DNA from: Aneurinibacillus sp.
Lineage (GTDB): Bacteria > Bacillota > UBA5301 > DYFA01
Reading direction: 5' to 3'
Length of the DNA stretch: 64,000 nt
Assembly (NCBI GenBank): GCA_020725425.1
Contig: DYFA01000016.1
Span: 62,001-126,000 of the forward strand
This document shows positions 51,882-63,925 of this stretch, piece after piece; the stretch's first letter is position 1; each line of letters begins with the position of its first letter. The translations under genes and the position numbers were made by a program. The notes below the pieces were generated by a model. The model did no database searches. It saw only the letters and a list, made by a program, of their open reading frames with translations, and was not told the origin of the DNA.

Positions 51882-52991
51882 GTGATCCAGCGGAGGCAGA
51901 CCCGCCCGGTCCGAGTCCGGGACCTGGTGATCGGCGGCGGGTCCCCGGTGGTCGTCCAGTCGATGACCAACACCGATCCGCACCAGGCCGAGGAGACGCT
52001 GGCGCAGATCGGGCAGCTGGCAGCGGAAGGGTGCGAGGTCGTCCGGGTGGCCGTGCCGGATGAGGAGGCGGTGGAGACGCTCCGCACTGTTGTGCGCCGG
52101 TCGCCGGTGCCGGTGGTGGCCGACATCCACTTCGACTACCGGCTGGCGTTGGGAGCGATCGAAGCCGGAGTGGACAAGGTCCGGGTCAATCCGGGAAACA
52201 TCGGGGGGGCCGACCGGGTCCGGGCGGTGGCCAGAGCGGCGGCGGCACGCCGCATCCCGGTGCGGGTCGGGGTGAACGCGGGGTCGCTTTCACCCCGGCT
52301 CCGGGAGAAGTACGGCGGAGCTACGCCGGAGGCGCTGGTGGAGAGTGCGGCGGAGGAAGTGGCCCTGCTGCTCGAGGCCGGGTTGGAGGACATTGTACTC
52401 TCCCTCAAGGCGTCGGACGTGGTGACGACAATCGAGAGCTACCGCCAGGCCGCGGACCGGTTCCCCTACCCGCTCCATCTCGGGGTGACCGAGGCGGGGC
52501 CGCCCGGGCGGGGATCGGTCCGGTCGGCGGTGGGGATCGGCACGCTCTTGGCGGAGGGAATCGGCGACACTATACGGGTTTCGCTCACCGGGGACCCGGT
52601 CGCCGAGGTGGGGGTGGCGTACGAGATCCTCAAGGCGTTGGGGCTGCGGGAGCGGGGACCGGTGATCATCTCCTGTCCCACCTGCGGGCGGTGCCGGATC
52701 GACCTTCCTTCCCTCGTGGCCGCGGTCGAGGAGGCGGTCAAGGGGATGACGGAACCAGTGAGAATCGCTGTCATGGGGTGCGCCGTCAACGGGCCCGGGG
52801 AGGCACGGGAAGCAGATTTCGGAATCGCCGGGGGGCGGGAAGAAGGGCTACTCTTCCGGCGCGGCGAAGTAGTGCGCAAAGTTCCCGCGGATTCCCTGGT
52901 AGAAGTGTTGCTGGCCGAGCTTGCGGAGTGGCGGAAGAGCCGGTCCGGGAGTGCGCCAGACCGGGAGCCTGGGAGCAGGCAGGAGGAATAG
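51882..52991 (+). CDS. ispG: 4-hydroxy-3-methylbut-2-enyl diphosphate synthase (flavodoxin)
   Basis: 369 residues. It carries out the penultimate MEP-pathway step using a [4Fe-4S] cluster. Cluster ligands are C265 and C268 (SCPTCGRC) and C300 ([10 protein letters not shown]), with the same spacing as E. coli. The TIM barrel shows [11 protein letters not shown] near the N-terminus and [11 protein letters not shown] 51882 follows GGAGGTGAGGG, 4 bases after rseP. With dxr it places two MEP steps in one operon. Confidence 0.97.
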   Translation: MIQRRQTRPVRVRDLVIGGGSPVVVQSMTNTDPHQAEETLAQIGQLAAEGCEVVRVAVPDEEAVETLRTVVRRSPVPVVADIHFDYRLALGAIEAGVDKVRVNPGNIGGADRVRAVARAAAARRIPVRVGVNAGSLSPRLREKYGGATPEALVESAAEEVALLLEAGLEDIVLSLKASDVVTTIESYRQAADRFPYPLHLGVTEAGPPGRGSVRSAVGIGTLLAEGIGDTIRVSLTGDPVAEVGVAYEILKALGLRERGPVIISCPTCGRCRIDLPSLVAAVEEAVKGMTEPVRIAVMGCAVNGPGEAREADFGIAGGREEGLLFRRGEVVRKVPADSLVEVLLAELAEWRKSRSGSAPDREPGSRQEE

Positions 52992-52998
52992 ACGCAGG

Positions 52999-54762
52999 AT
53001 GCGGATGTCGCAGCTTTTTGTTCCGACCTTGCGGGAGGTCCCCGCCGAGGCGGAAACCAAAAGCCACCAGCTCATGCTGCGGGCGGGGCTGATCCGGAAA
53101 GCCATGTCGGGGGTGTACAGCTACCTTCCCCTCGGCTGGCGGGTCATCCACAAGATCGAACAGATCATCCGAGAAGAGATGGACCGGGCCGGCGGCCAGG
53201 AACTCCTGTTGCCGATCGCCCAGCCGGCGGAGATCTGGCGGGAATCGGGCCGGTGGGAAGTCTACGGGGACGAGATGTTCCGTCTCAAGGACCGGCACGG
53301 CCGAGAGCTCTGCCTCGGTCCGACCCACGAGGAGATGGTGACGGTACTGGTCCGGGACGAGGTGCGCTCGTACCGTCAGCTGCCGCTCCTGCTCTACCAG
53401 ATTCAGAACAAGTACCGGGACGAGCTTCGACCCCGCTTCGGTCTGATGCGGGGGCGGGAGTTCATCATGAAGGACCTCTACTCGTTCGACCGGGATGAGG
53501 CCGGACTCCGGGAGAGCTACGCCAGGATGCTCGAAGCCTACAGGCGAGTCTTCCGCCGCTGCGGGCTGGAGGCCCGGGCAGTGGAGGCGGACCCCGGGGC
53601 TATCGGCGGGACCGGCTCTCACGAGTTCATGGTGCTGGCGGAGACAGGGGAGGCGGCCGTCGTCTCCTGCGCCGCCTGCGGGTACGCCGCCAACGTGGAG
53701 AAGGCCGAATGCCCCCCGCCGAAGGCCCATCCCGACCAGGAAACGGCGAAGCTGCCTACGCCGGGCGAAGCGGCGACCGCGGCGGCCGGGCCAGTGCCAG
53801 TCGCCACGCCGGAGAAACGGACGATCGACGAGGTGGCGGCCTTCCTGGAGGTCAGTCCGTCCTCCCTCATCAAGACGCTCTTCTACGAGGTGGAGGGGGA
53901 GCTTGTGGCGCTCCTCCTGCGCGGTGACCATCAGGTGAACGAGTTCAAGCTGGAGCGCCTCGTAACGCCCTCCCGCTGGCGCCTGGCCGAGCCGGCCGAG
54001 GTGGCGCGCCGGCTGGGGCTTCCGGTGGGATTCGTGGGGCCGGTCGGGCTCTCGGAACGGGGCGTCCAGCTCTGGGCGGACCATGCGGTGATGGCCATGG
54101 CCCACGGTATAACCGGGGCCAACCGGGCCGACACCCACCTTCTGGGAGTACGGCCGGGGGTCGACTTCGCCCCTCACCGGGTGTTGGACCTGCGCGAAGC
54201 CGAGGAGGGCGACCCTTGTCCGCGCTGCGGGGCGCCGCTTCTCGGCTCCCGCGGAATCGAAGTGGGCCACCTGTTCATGCTCGGCACCAAGTACTCAAAG
54301 CCGCTCGGCGCCACCTACCTGGACGAAGCGGGGGTGGAGCACCCGCTCGTCATGGGCAGCTACGGCATCGGGGTCGGCCGCACGGCGGCCGCCGCCATCG
54401 AGCAGCACCACGACGCCGACGGGATCGTATGGCCGGTACCCATCTGCCCGGCGGAGGTGACAGTGGTGCCGGTCAATGCCGCCGAGGGGGCGCAGCGGGA
54501 GGCGGCGGAACGCGTCTACGCCGAGCTGGGCGAGGCCGGGATCGAGGCGGTCCTGGACGACCGGGACGAGCGGCCCGGAGTGAAGTTCAAAGACGCCGAC
54601 CTGATCGGCTTCCCCTGGCGGATCACGGTGGGCCCGAAGGGGTTGGCCGAGGCGGCGGTGGAGTTGCGTCATCGGGCCACCGGCCGGACCGAACTGGTCG
54701 GCCTGGGATCGGTGGCGGCCCGGATTCGGGAGGCCGTGGTCCCGGCCAGGGAGGGTCTATGA
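52999..54762 (+). CDS. proS: Prolyl-tRNA synthetase (bacterial type)
   Basis: 587 residues. Class II catalytic motifs: [24 protein letters not shown] (motif 1), TYRDE-type [20 protein letters not shown] (motif 2) and [17 protein letters not shown] (motif 3). The bacterial INS editing domain, YbaK-like, is at about residues 230-395, and an HGTP anticodon domain ends the protein. ATG 52999 is chosen for CAGGAGGAATAG upstream and alignment to [13 protein letters not shown]. The stop overlaps the next gene by 4 bases. Confidence 0.96.
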   Translation: MRMSQLFVPTLREVPAEAETKSHQLMLRAGLIRKAMSGVYSYLPLGWRVIHKIEQIIREEMDRAGGQELLLPIAQPAEIWRESGRWEVYGDEMFRLKDRHGRELCLGPTHEEMVTVLVRDEVRSYRQLPLLLYQIQNKYRDELRPRFGLMRGREFIMKDLYSFDRDEAGLRESYARMLEAYRRVFRRCGLEARAVEADPGAIGGTGSHEFMVLAETGEAAVVSCAACGYAANVEKAECPPPKAHPDQETAKLPTPGEAATAAAGPVPVATPEKRTIDEVAAFLEVSPSSLIKTLFYEVEGELVALLLRGDHQVNEFKLERLVTPSRWRLAEPAEVARRLGLPVGFVGPVGLSERGVQLWADHAVMAMAHGITGANRADTHLLGVRPGVDFAPHRVLDLREAEEGDPCPRCGAPLLGSRGIEVGHLFMLGTKYSKPLGATYLDEAGVEHPLVMGSYGIGVGRTAAAAIEQHHDADGIVWPVPICPAEVTVVPVNAAEGAQREAAERVYAELGEAGIEAVLDDRDERPGVKFKDADLIGFPWRITVGPKGLAEAAVELRHRATGRTELVGLGSVAARIREAVVPAREGL

Positions 54763-55406
54763 ACGCGTCGAAAGTCCCCTTCTCCGTGATCATCCCCGCC
54801 TACAACGAGGCGCGGCGGATTCGCCGGGTGATCGAGGTAGCCCGGCGGACTCCGGGGGCGGTGGAAGTCATCGTGGTGGACGACGGCTCGGAAGACCATA
54901 CGGCCCGGGTCGCCCAGGGAAGCGGGGCGCGGGTGCTCCGCCTCCCCGAGAACCGGGGGAAGGGCGCCGCCATGCTGACCGGCGCCCAGGAGGCCCGGAC
55001 CGAGCTTGTCCTCTTTCTGGACGCTGATCTTTTGGGGCTGACCCCTGCCCACATCCTGGCGCTGGTGGAGCCGGTGGCGACCGGAAGGGCCGACATGACG
55101 ATGGGAGTGTTCGGCGCAGGGCGGCGGACGACTGATCTGGCCCAGAAGCTGGCTCCCTTCCTCAGCGGGCAGCGGGCGATGTACCGGCAGACCTTCCTGG
55201 CCATCCCGGCGCTGGCAGAGGCGAGGTACGGCGTGGAGGTGGTGCTCTCGGCTTACGCCCGGGAGGCTTCGCTCCGCGTCGAGCGGGTGACGCTGCCCGG
55301 TGTGTCCCAGGTGATGAAAGAGGAAAAGCACGGATTCTGGCGGGGCTTCCTCGCCCGGATGAAGATGTACTGGGAGATCGTGCGTTCGACGTGGTTGTAT
55401 CTGTAG
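54759..55406 (+). CDS. Family 2 glycosyltransferase
   Basis: 215 residues. The GT-A fold opens [19 protein letters not shown], with nucleotide-binding [10 protein letters not shown] and the DxD-like [13 protein letters not shown]. The C-terminus is amphipathic ([16 protein letters not shown]). It may transfer a sugar to a lipid or wall polymer; the acceptor is unknown. ATG 54759 overlaps the proS stop by 4 bases. Its insertion between proS and polC is unusual; those two are normally adjacent. Confidence 0.88.
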   Translation: MNASKVPFSVIIPAYNEARRIRRVIEVARRTPGAVEVIVVDDGSEDHTARVAQGSGARVLRLPENRGKGAAMLTGAQEARTELVLFLDADLLGLTPAHILALVEPVATGRADMTMGVFGAGRRTTDLAQKLAPFLSGQRAMYRQTFLAIPALAEARYGVEVVLSAYAREASLRVERVTLPGVSQVMKEEKHGFWRGFLARMKMYWEIVRSTWLYL

Positions 55407-55422
55407 ACGGGGGAGTCGCGGC

Positions 55423-58400
55423 GTGAGTTGGAAAGGGGCCTCGCCTGAGTGGCCGGCCCTCCTTGCGAGGGTCGGCCTTCCGTCTGAGGTGATCGAGGAG
55501 TGGCGGGGAACTCGCCTCCTCGGAGTAATCGTGGAGCGCTCGACCGGCTGCTGGCGGCTGAAGGTGGACGGTCCTGTCCGGCCGGAAATGGTGGCCCGGA
55601 CGGAGCAGTTGTTAACCGCTGGTCTGCCGGGCGTGGCCGTCCGCATCCAGATGGCGGAGAGTGCCGCGGAGGAGACGGCCGCGTCTTTCGACGAGGACGA
55701 AGAAGGAGCCGCCGGTCTCGACGACTGCGAATATTTCCGCCAGGTCCTGGCCTTCCGCCAGGAGACGACACCGACCGAACCCCCGCGGGGTGGCGCCCCC
55801 CGACCGATCATCGGCCGGCCGATTCGCGGGGAAGCCACCCCTCTGGCCGAACTGGAGGACGGCCTGAGCCGGGCGGTGGTCCGCGGCCAGGTGATCGCCT
55901 GCCAGACCCGCACCCTAAGAAACGGCGTCCGCCTCTTCACCTTCGACCTGACCGATTGGACCGACTCGCTGACGGTCAAGCTCCTCGGCGAGGAATTGCC
56001 CCGGGACCTGGAGGAACGGGTGCGGCCCGGCGTCTGGCTCAAGGTCCGGGGGCAGTTGCAGCTCGACCGGTACGCAGGAGAGTCGGTGCTCCTCGCCTCA
56101 GACTTGCAGGAGGAGGCTCCGCCGGCGCTCTCCGACGGGGTCCCGCCCGGCGAAAGCCGGGTGGAGTTACACCTCCACACCAAGATGAGTGCGATGGACT
56201 CCACCGTCGAGGTGGCGGAGGTGGTACACCTCGCCGCAGCTCTAGGCCACGAGGCCGTGGCGATCACCGACCACGGCGTGGTGCAGGCTTTTCCGGACGC
56301 CTGTGAAGCCGGCGACCAGGCGGGAATCAAAATCATCTATGGAATGGAAGGGTACCTGGTCGAGGACGACCGGAGCGAGGGCGACCGGTCCGAGCGCGAG
56401 CGCCCCTACCACTTTTTGGCCCTGGCCCGGAACGAGGAGGGTCTGGAAAACCTCTACCGCTTGGTTTCCGAGAGCCACCTGCAACACTTCTATCGCCACC
56501 CGCGCCTTCCCCGGGCGGCGCTGGCCGCCCGGCGGGCCGGCTTGCTGATTGGGTCCGGGTGCGAGAGCGGGGAGCTTTTCCGCGCCGCGCTGGAGGGGCG
56601 TTCCGAGGAGGAGCTGGCTAGGATCGCCTCGTTCTACGACTTCCTGGAGATCCAGCCGCTCGGTAATAACGCCTTTCTGCTCCGGGAGGGGCGGATCCGG
56701 GACGAAGCGGAGCTGGCCGAACTCAACCGGCGCCTCTACGATCTGGGGCGGCGGCTGGGGCTCCCGGTGGTCGCCACCGGCGACGTCCACTTCCTGCGGC
56801 CCCACGACGCTCTCCTGCGCCAGATTCTCCTCCATGGGCAGGGCTATGAGGACGCCAACCGCCAGGCCCCGCTGTACTTCCATACAACCGCGGAGATGCT
56901 GGCGGAGTTCGCCTATCTCGGAAGGGAGGCCGCCCGGGAGGTTGTCTGCCACAACCCGAGGCGGCTTGCGGCCCAGATCGAACGGCTCCGACCGGTGCCG
57001 TCGACCTTCCACGGCCCCCGGATTGAGGGGGCGGCAGAGCTGGTGCGAGAGACGGCCTGGCGGGAAGCGGTCCGGCGCTACGGGAACCCGCTGCCGCCGA
57101 TCGTCGCCGAGCGGCTGGAGAAGGAACTGACCTCAATCACCACGCACGGGTTCGCCGAACTCTACCTCATCGCCGCCAAGCTGGTGCAGAAGTCGTTGGC
57201 CGACGGATATCTCGTCGGTTCCCGCGGGTCAGTCGGTTCCTCGCTCGTCGCCACCCTCAACGGGATCACCGAAGTCAATCCCTTGGCGCCGCACTACCTG
57301 TGCCCGCAGTGCCGGTACTCGGAGTTCATCGCAGACGGGACGGTCGGGTCGGGTGCTGACCTGCCGGACCGATTCTGCCCGCGATGCGGGACCGCGCTCG
57401 GCAAAGACGGGCACGACATCCCCTTCGAAACCTTCCTGGGGTTCGAGGGGGACAAAACTCCCGACATCGATTTGAATTTCGCCGGCGAGTACCAGCCGGT
57501 GGCTCACCGCTATACCGAGGAACTCCTGGGACCGGAGAACGTCTTCCGCGCCGGAACCATCGCCACCCTCGCCGACCGGACGGCCTACGGCTTCGTCCGC
57601 AAGTATCTGGAGGAGCACAACCGGCGGGCCAGGAATGCCGAAGTGAACCGCCTGGTGCGCGGGCTGGCCGGGGTCAAGCGCACGACCGGTCAGCACCCGG
57701 GGGGCGTGATGATCGTACCGCAGGGGGTGGAGATCCATCGCTTCACCCCGCTCCAGTACCCGGCCAACGACCCGGGGGCAGGGACAGTGACCACTCATTT
57801 CGACTACAAGGCGATCTCTTCCCGCCTCGTCAAGCTCGACATCCTGGGACACGACGACCCAAGCGTCATCCGGATGCTGCAGGACCTCACCGGGTTCGAC
57901 CCGCGGCGGGTACCGTTGGATGACCCGGCGACCTTGGCCATCTTCTCCAGCGTCGAACCGCTGGGTCTCGACCCACAGGCTCTGGGAACGTGCGTCGGGA
58001 CCCTGGGTGTCCCCGAGTTCGGGACGCGCTTCGTCCGCCAGATGCTGGAGGCCACCCGGCCCCGCACCTTCTCCGACTTGGTGCGCATCTCGGGGCTGTC
58101 CCACGGCACCGACGTCTGGCTGAACAACGCCGCCGACCTGATCGCCGCCGGCACCTGCACCATCGCCGACGTGATCGCCACCCGGGACGACATCATGACC
58201 TACCTCCTTTACCGGGGACTCCCACCGAAGGCGGCCTTCGGGATCATGGAGCACGTGCGCAAGGGGAAGGGGCTGACTGACGAGGAGGTGGCGCTGATGC
58301 GCCAGCACGGCGTGCCCGAGTGGTTCATCGCCTCCTGTCAGCGGATCAACTATCTCTTTCCGAAAGCCCACGCCGTGGCGTACGTGACGATGGCCTTCCG

Positions 58401-58887
58401 CATCGCCTACTTCAAGGTCCACTATCCGGCCGCCTTCTACGCCACGTACTTCTCCGTGCGGGCCGACGAGTTCGACCTGGCGTTGCTCGAAGGCGGCCCG
58501 ACGGCGGTCCGGGCCAGGCGGGAGGAATTGGAGCGGAAAGGAAACGGGGCGACGGCCCGGGAGAGAAACGTCGTGACCATCCTCGAGGTGGTCGAGGAGG
58601 CCCTGCAGCGAGGCTTCACCTTCGCTCCGGCAGACCTGTACGCTTCGGACGCCCAACGGTTCCTGATCGTGGGGGAGAAGACCCTGCGCCCTCCGTTGGT
58701 CAGCCTGGCGGGTCTCGGCGAGGCGGCTGCCCAGGCGATCTGTGAGGCACGGGCCGCCGGCCCCTTCACCTCGGTGGAGGATCTTCGGTGCCGGACCCGC
58801 CTCTCCCGGGCGGTCCTCGACGTCCTGCGCACCTACGGCATGCTCGGGAATCTGCCAGAGACGGAACAGATGAGCCTCTTCGGCTAG
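55423..58887 (+). CDS. polC: DNA polymerase III PolC-type alpha subunit lacking the exonuclease domain
   Basis: 1154 residues, versus about 1430-1440 for typical PolC. An OB domain (about residues 145-230) precedes the PHP domain (HLHTKMSAMDS, AITDHGVVQAF, GDVHFL). In normal PolC a DnaQ-like exonuclease with DVETTG-type motifs is inserted inside PHP; here YLVEDD (311-316) runs through an 11-residue linker (317-327) into PYHFLAL. The polymerase is intact: zinc module CPQCRYSEF...CPRCG, catalytic D681/D683 (PDIDLNF), and a beta-clamp motif QMSLF at the C-terminus. GTG 55423 follows GGGGGAGTCGCGG. It is probably the replicative polymerase but non-proofreading. Confidence 0.94.
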   Translation: MSWKGASPEWPALLARVGLPSEVIEEWRGTRLLGVIVERSTGCWRLKVDGPVRPEMVARTEQLLTAGLPGVAVRIQMAESAAEETAASFDEDEEGAAGLDDCEYFRQVLAFRQETTPTEPPRGGAPRPIIGRPIRGEATPLAELEDGLSRAVVRGQVIACQTRTLRNGVRLFTFDLTDWTDSLTVKLLGEELPRDLEERVRPGVWLKVRGQLQLDRYAGESVLLASDLQEEAPPALSDGVPPGESRVELHLHTKMSAMDSTVEVAEVVHLAAALGHEAVAITDHGVVQAFPDACEAGDQAGIKIIYGMEGYLVEDDRSEGDRSERERPYHFLALARNEEGLENLYRLVSESHLQHFYRHPRLPRAALAARRAGLLIGSGCESGELFRAALEGRSEEELARIASFYDFLEIQPLGNNAFLLREGRIRDEAELAELNRRLYDLGRRLGLPVVATGDVHFLRPHDALLRQILLHGQGYEDANRQAPLYFHTTAEMLAEFAYLGREAAREVVCHNPRRLAAQIERLRPVPSTFHGPRIEGAAELVRETAWREAVRRYGNPLPPIVAERLEKELTSITTHGFAELYLIAAKLVQKSLADGYLVGSRGSVGSSLVATLNGITEVNPLAPHYLCPQCRYSEFIADGTVGSGADLPDRFCPRCGTALGKDGHDIPFETFLGFEGDKTPDIDLNFAGEYQPVAHRYTEELLGPENVFRAGTIATLADRTAYGFVRKYLEEHNRRARNAEVNRLVRGLAGVKRTTGQHPGGVMIVPQGVEIHRFTPLQYPANDPGAGTVTTHFDYKAISSRLVKLDILGHDDPSVIRMLQDLTGFDPRRVPLDDPATLAIFSSVEPLGLDPQALGTCVGTLGVPEFGTRFVRQMLEATRPRTFSDLVRISGLSHGTDVWLNNAADLIAAGTCTIADVIATRDDIMTYLLYRGLPPKAAFGIMEHVRKGKGLTDEEVALMRQHGVPEWFIASCQRINYLFPKAHAVAYVTMAFRIAYFKVHYPAAFYATYFSVRADEFDLALLEGGPTAVRARREELERKGNGATARERNVVTILEVVEEALQRGFTFAPADLYASDAQRFLIVGEKTLRPPLVSLAGLGEAAAQAICEARAAGPFTSVEDLRCRTRLSRAVLDVLRTYGMLGNLPETEQMSLFG

Positions 58888-58905
58888 CGTTTGGCAAAAA
58901 ACGGC

Positions 58906-58934
58906 TTGCCGTGCGGGACGGGGCATGCTACAAT
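58906..58934 (+). promoter_or_regulatory. Sigma-A promoter for rimP-nusA-rnpM-infB
   Basis: TTGCCG (58906-58911; four of six) and TACAAT (58929-58934; five of six) are 17 bases apart, with an extended -10 TG at 58926-58927. It begins 19 bases after polC and drives the translation/transcription factor operon. Confidence 0.75.
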
Positions 58935-58966
58935 TATGTGCAGATGTGCTAGTCTTGGTTGGTTGT

Positions 58967-58996
58967 CGAAAGAGTGGGCCGGGACCCGCTCTTTCG
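58967..58996 (+). promoter_or_regulatory. Leader hairpin upstream of rimP
   Basis: A 12-bp stem, CGAAAGAGTGGG (58967-58978) with CCCGCTCTTTCG (58985-58996), one wobble, 6-base loop. It is followed by TCTTGATAGGAGG, a poor T tract but an SD-like sequence. It lies in the roughly 130-base leader of the nusA operon, where attenuators or autoregulatory elements are common. Confidence 0.55.
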
Positions 58997-59071
58997 TCTT
59001 GATAGGAGGTCCCGGAGGGAGGCCGGCGATGAACGCCCCGGCCGGGTGAGAAATTGCCGGGAGGGCTGGGC

Positions 59072-59533
59072 ATGGAAAGCAGCAACCTGTCCGCCCGGGC
59101 GGCGGCTCTGGGGGAGCCGGTCGCGGCGGAACTCGGTCTTGAGCTGGTGCAGGTGGAGTACAAGCGGGAGAGCGGCGCCTGGTTCCTGCGCTACACCATC
59201 GACAAGGTGGGCGGGGTGACCATCGCCGACTGTGAGGAGTTCAGCCGGAGAGTCGGCCAGGTGTTGGACGAGGTCGACCTGATCCCGCACCGCTACCACC
59301 TGGAGGTCCAGTCGCCGGGAGCGGAGCGCCCCCTGGTCAAGGAGGCCGACTTCGTGCGGTTCGCCGGCTGCTGGGTGGCGGTCCGCCTCTACGGCCCCTT
59401 TGCGGGACGGCGGTCTTGGGAAGGCAAGCTGGTGCGACGGGACGGCGCAGGGCTTACCCTGGAGGTTGAGGGTCAGGAGGTTACGATCCCTAACGAGCTG
59501 GTCAGCCGGGTGAGGCTGGCGGTCAAGTTCTGA
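59072..59533 (+). CDS. rimP: Ribosome maturation factor RimP
   Basis: 153 residues. RimP assists 30S head assembly. The N-terminal domain contains GLELVQVEYKRESGAWFLRYTIDK and CEEFSRRVGQVLDEVDLIP; the conserved HRYHLEVQSPGAERPL joins it to an SH3-like C-terminal domain. ATG 59072 follows GGGAGGG by 6-7 bases; an in-frame TTG at 59054 would add six residues and lacks an SD. Confidence 0.95.
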   Translation: MESSNLSARAAALGEPVAAELGLELVQVEYKRESGAWFLRYTIDKVGGVTIADCEEFSRRVGQVLDEVDLIPHRYHLEVQSPGAERPLVKEADFVRFAGCWVAVRLYGPFAGRRSWEGKLVRRDGAGLTLEVEGQEVTIPNELVSRVRLAVKF

Positions 59534-59558
59534 GGGAGACGGGGAGGTTTTCGGCGAG

Positions 59559-60956
59559 ATGAATCACGAGCTGCTGGACGCGCTGGATGAACTGGAGCGA
59601 ACCCGGGGCATCTCGCGCCAGGTTCTGGTGGAGGCGATCGAGGCGGCGATCGTCTCGGCGTACCGGCGGAACTACGCCAACGCCCAGAACGTCCGGGTTG
59701 AGCTGGACGAGGAGTCGGGCCAGATCAAGGTCTACACCCGGCGGACGGTGGTCGAGGAGGTCACCGACCGCCGGGCCGAGATCGGCCTGGCGGAAGCGCG
59801 GGAGATCGACCGGAGTTACCAGGTGGGCGATGTCCTCGAGACAGAGGTGACGCCGAGGGACTTCGGGCGGATTGCCGCGCAGACCGCCAAGCAGGTCGTC
59901 ATCCAGCGCATCCGGGAAGCAGAGCGGGATATGGTGTACGAGGAGTACGCCAGCCGCATCGACGACATCATCACCGGTGTGGTCCAACGTCATGAGCAGC
60001 GTAATGTTTTCGTCGACCTCGGGAAGGTGGAGGCGATCCTCACCCCGTCCGAGCAGATGCCGAACGAAATCTACCGGCATAACGACCGGATCAAGGTCTA
60101 TCTGATGGACGTCAAGAAGACGACCAAGGGGCCGCTGGTCCTTGTCTCCCGGACCCACCCGGGGCTTTTGAAGCGACTGTTCGAGCTCGAGGTCCCCGAG
60201 ATCTACGACGGGGTCGTGGAGATCCGGGCAGTCGCCCGTGAGGCCGGGTTCCGCTCGAAGATCGCCGTCTCGTCGCGCGATCCAAACGTCGACCCGGTCG
60301 GCGCCTGCGTGGGGCAGAAAGGCAGCCGCGTGCAGCAGATCGTCTCGGAGCTGCGCGGCGAGAAGATCGACATCGTCGCTTGGGATCCGGACATCGGCCG
60401 GTTCATCGCCAACGCCCTCTCACCGGCCAAGGTGGTGGGGGTCTTCCCGAATGAGAGCCAGAAGGCGGCCAGGGTGGTGGTGCCCGACAACATGCTCTCG
60501 CTGGCCATCGGCAAGGAAGGGCAGAACGCCCGCTTGGCTGCCCGGTTGACGGGTTGGAAGATCGACATCAAGAGCGAGTCCCAGATGGCGGAGATCATCG
60601 AGACCGAACTGTTCGAGCCGCTCCCTGAGGAGCAGCCGGAAACGGTCCCCGCCCCGCCGCCGGAGGTTGTTGAGGCGGAAGAGGCCGAAGTCGCCGCTCC
60701 AGCTCCGACCACCGTCGACCGGGACCTTCTGGACGCCCTGGTGAGCGAGCTCCTGGGCGGTGAGGGCGGCTTGGGGGTGGACCTGAGCGAGAAGGCCGAG
60801 GAGGTCAAGCCGAAGCGGAAGGCGGCAAAGTCCAAGGAAAAGAAGGAAAAGAAGGAGAAGAAGGAGACGGTCGTCCTCAAGGACTTGACAGACCTGGGGG
60901 CCCTGCTCAAGGAGGAGCTGCCCCCGGAGCCGGAACCGAAGGGCGGCGAGGAGTAA
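59559..60956 (+). CDS. nusA: Transcription termination/antitermination factor NusA
   Basis: 465 residues, longer than the B. subtilis protein. The NTD begins NHELLDALDELERTRGISRQVLVEAIEAAI; an S1 domain (about residues 135-200) and two KH domains (DPVGACVGQKGSRVQQI, LAIGKEGQNARLAARLTGWKIDI) follow. The extra C-terminal part (about residues 350-465) is acidic Pro-rich, then a Lys/Glu run (KEKKEKKEKKE), not a recognised domain. ATG 59559 lies 25 bases after rimP. Confidence 0.96.
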   Translation: MNHELLDALDELERTRGISRQVLVEAIEAAIVSAYRRNYANAQNVRVELDEESGQIKVYTRRTVVEEVTDRRAEIGLAEAREIDRSYQVGDVLETEVTPRDFGRIAAQTAKQVVIQRIREAERDMVYEEYASRIDDIITGVVQRHEQRNVFVDLGKVEAILTPSEQMPNEIYRHNDRIKVYLMDVKKTTKGPLVLVSRTHPGLLKRLFELEVPEIYDGVVEIRAVAREAGFRSKIAVSSRDPNVDPVGACVGQKGSRVQQIVSELRGEKIDIVAWDPDIGRFIANALSPAKVVGVFPNESQKAARVVVPDNMLSLAIGKEGQNARLAARLTGWKIDIKSESQMAEIIETELFEPLPEEQPETVPAPPPEVVEAEEAEVAAPAPTTVDRDLLDALVSELLGGEGGLGVDLSEKAEEVKPKRKAAKSKEKKEKKEKKETVVLKDLTDLGALLKEELPPEPEPKGGEE

Positions 60957-60960
60957 GGCG

Positions 60961-61221
60961 ATGGTTCAGCGGCGAGTGCCGATGCGGACCTGTGTCGGGT
61001 GTCGCATCCAGCGGAGCAAGAAGGAACTGGTCCGGGTGGTGCGGACACCCGAGGGCGATGTGGTGATCGACCGCACGGGAAAGAAGGCCGGGCGGGGGGC
61101 CTACCTCTGCCCGCAGACGGAGTGTCTGGAGGTCGCCCGGAAGAGCAAGGCCCTGGAGAGAGCGCTGGAGCGGGAAATCTCCCCGCGGGTCTGGGAGGAG
61201 CTCCGCCAGGGTTTGGAATAG
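60961..61221 (+). CDS. rnpM: RNase P modulator RnpM (YlxR)
   Basis: 86 residues. The DUF448 signature is PMRTCVGCRIQRSKKELVRVVR, then GRGAYLCPQTECLEVA. YlxR has been shown in B. subtilis to bind RNase P RNA and influence its activity. ATG 60961 is four bases after nusA. The ylxQ (L7Ae-like) gene often found next is missing here. Confidence 0.94.
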   Translation: MVQRRVPMRTCVGCRIQRSKKELVRVVRTPEGDVVIDRTGKKAGRGAYLCPQTECLEVARKSKALERALEREISPRVWEELRQGLE

Positions 61222-61257
61222 TGCCCCGTGACAAGCAAAGGTGGGGGTGAACGCTTA

Positions 61258-63885
<2,628 letters not shown>

Positions 63886-63925
63886 ACCGGGGGAAACCCG
63901 GGGAGAGGATAGGGAGGCGGCAGCC

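Noticed and set aside
59029-59049. Six-codon leader ORF (MNAPAG) before rimP with an SD-like GGAGGGAGG
   Set aside because: Too short to judge; composition gives no sign of a regulatory peptide and conservation cannot be checked here.
57229-59163. Long minus-strand open frame opposite polC
   Set aside because: Same reason; the polC motifs on the + strand are unambiguous.
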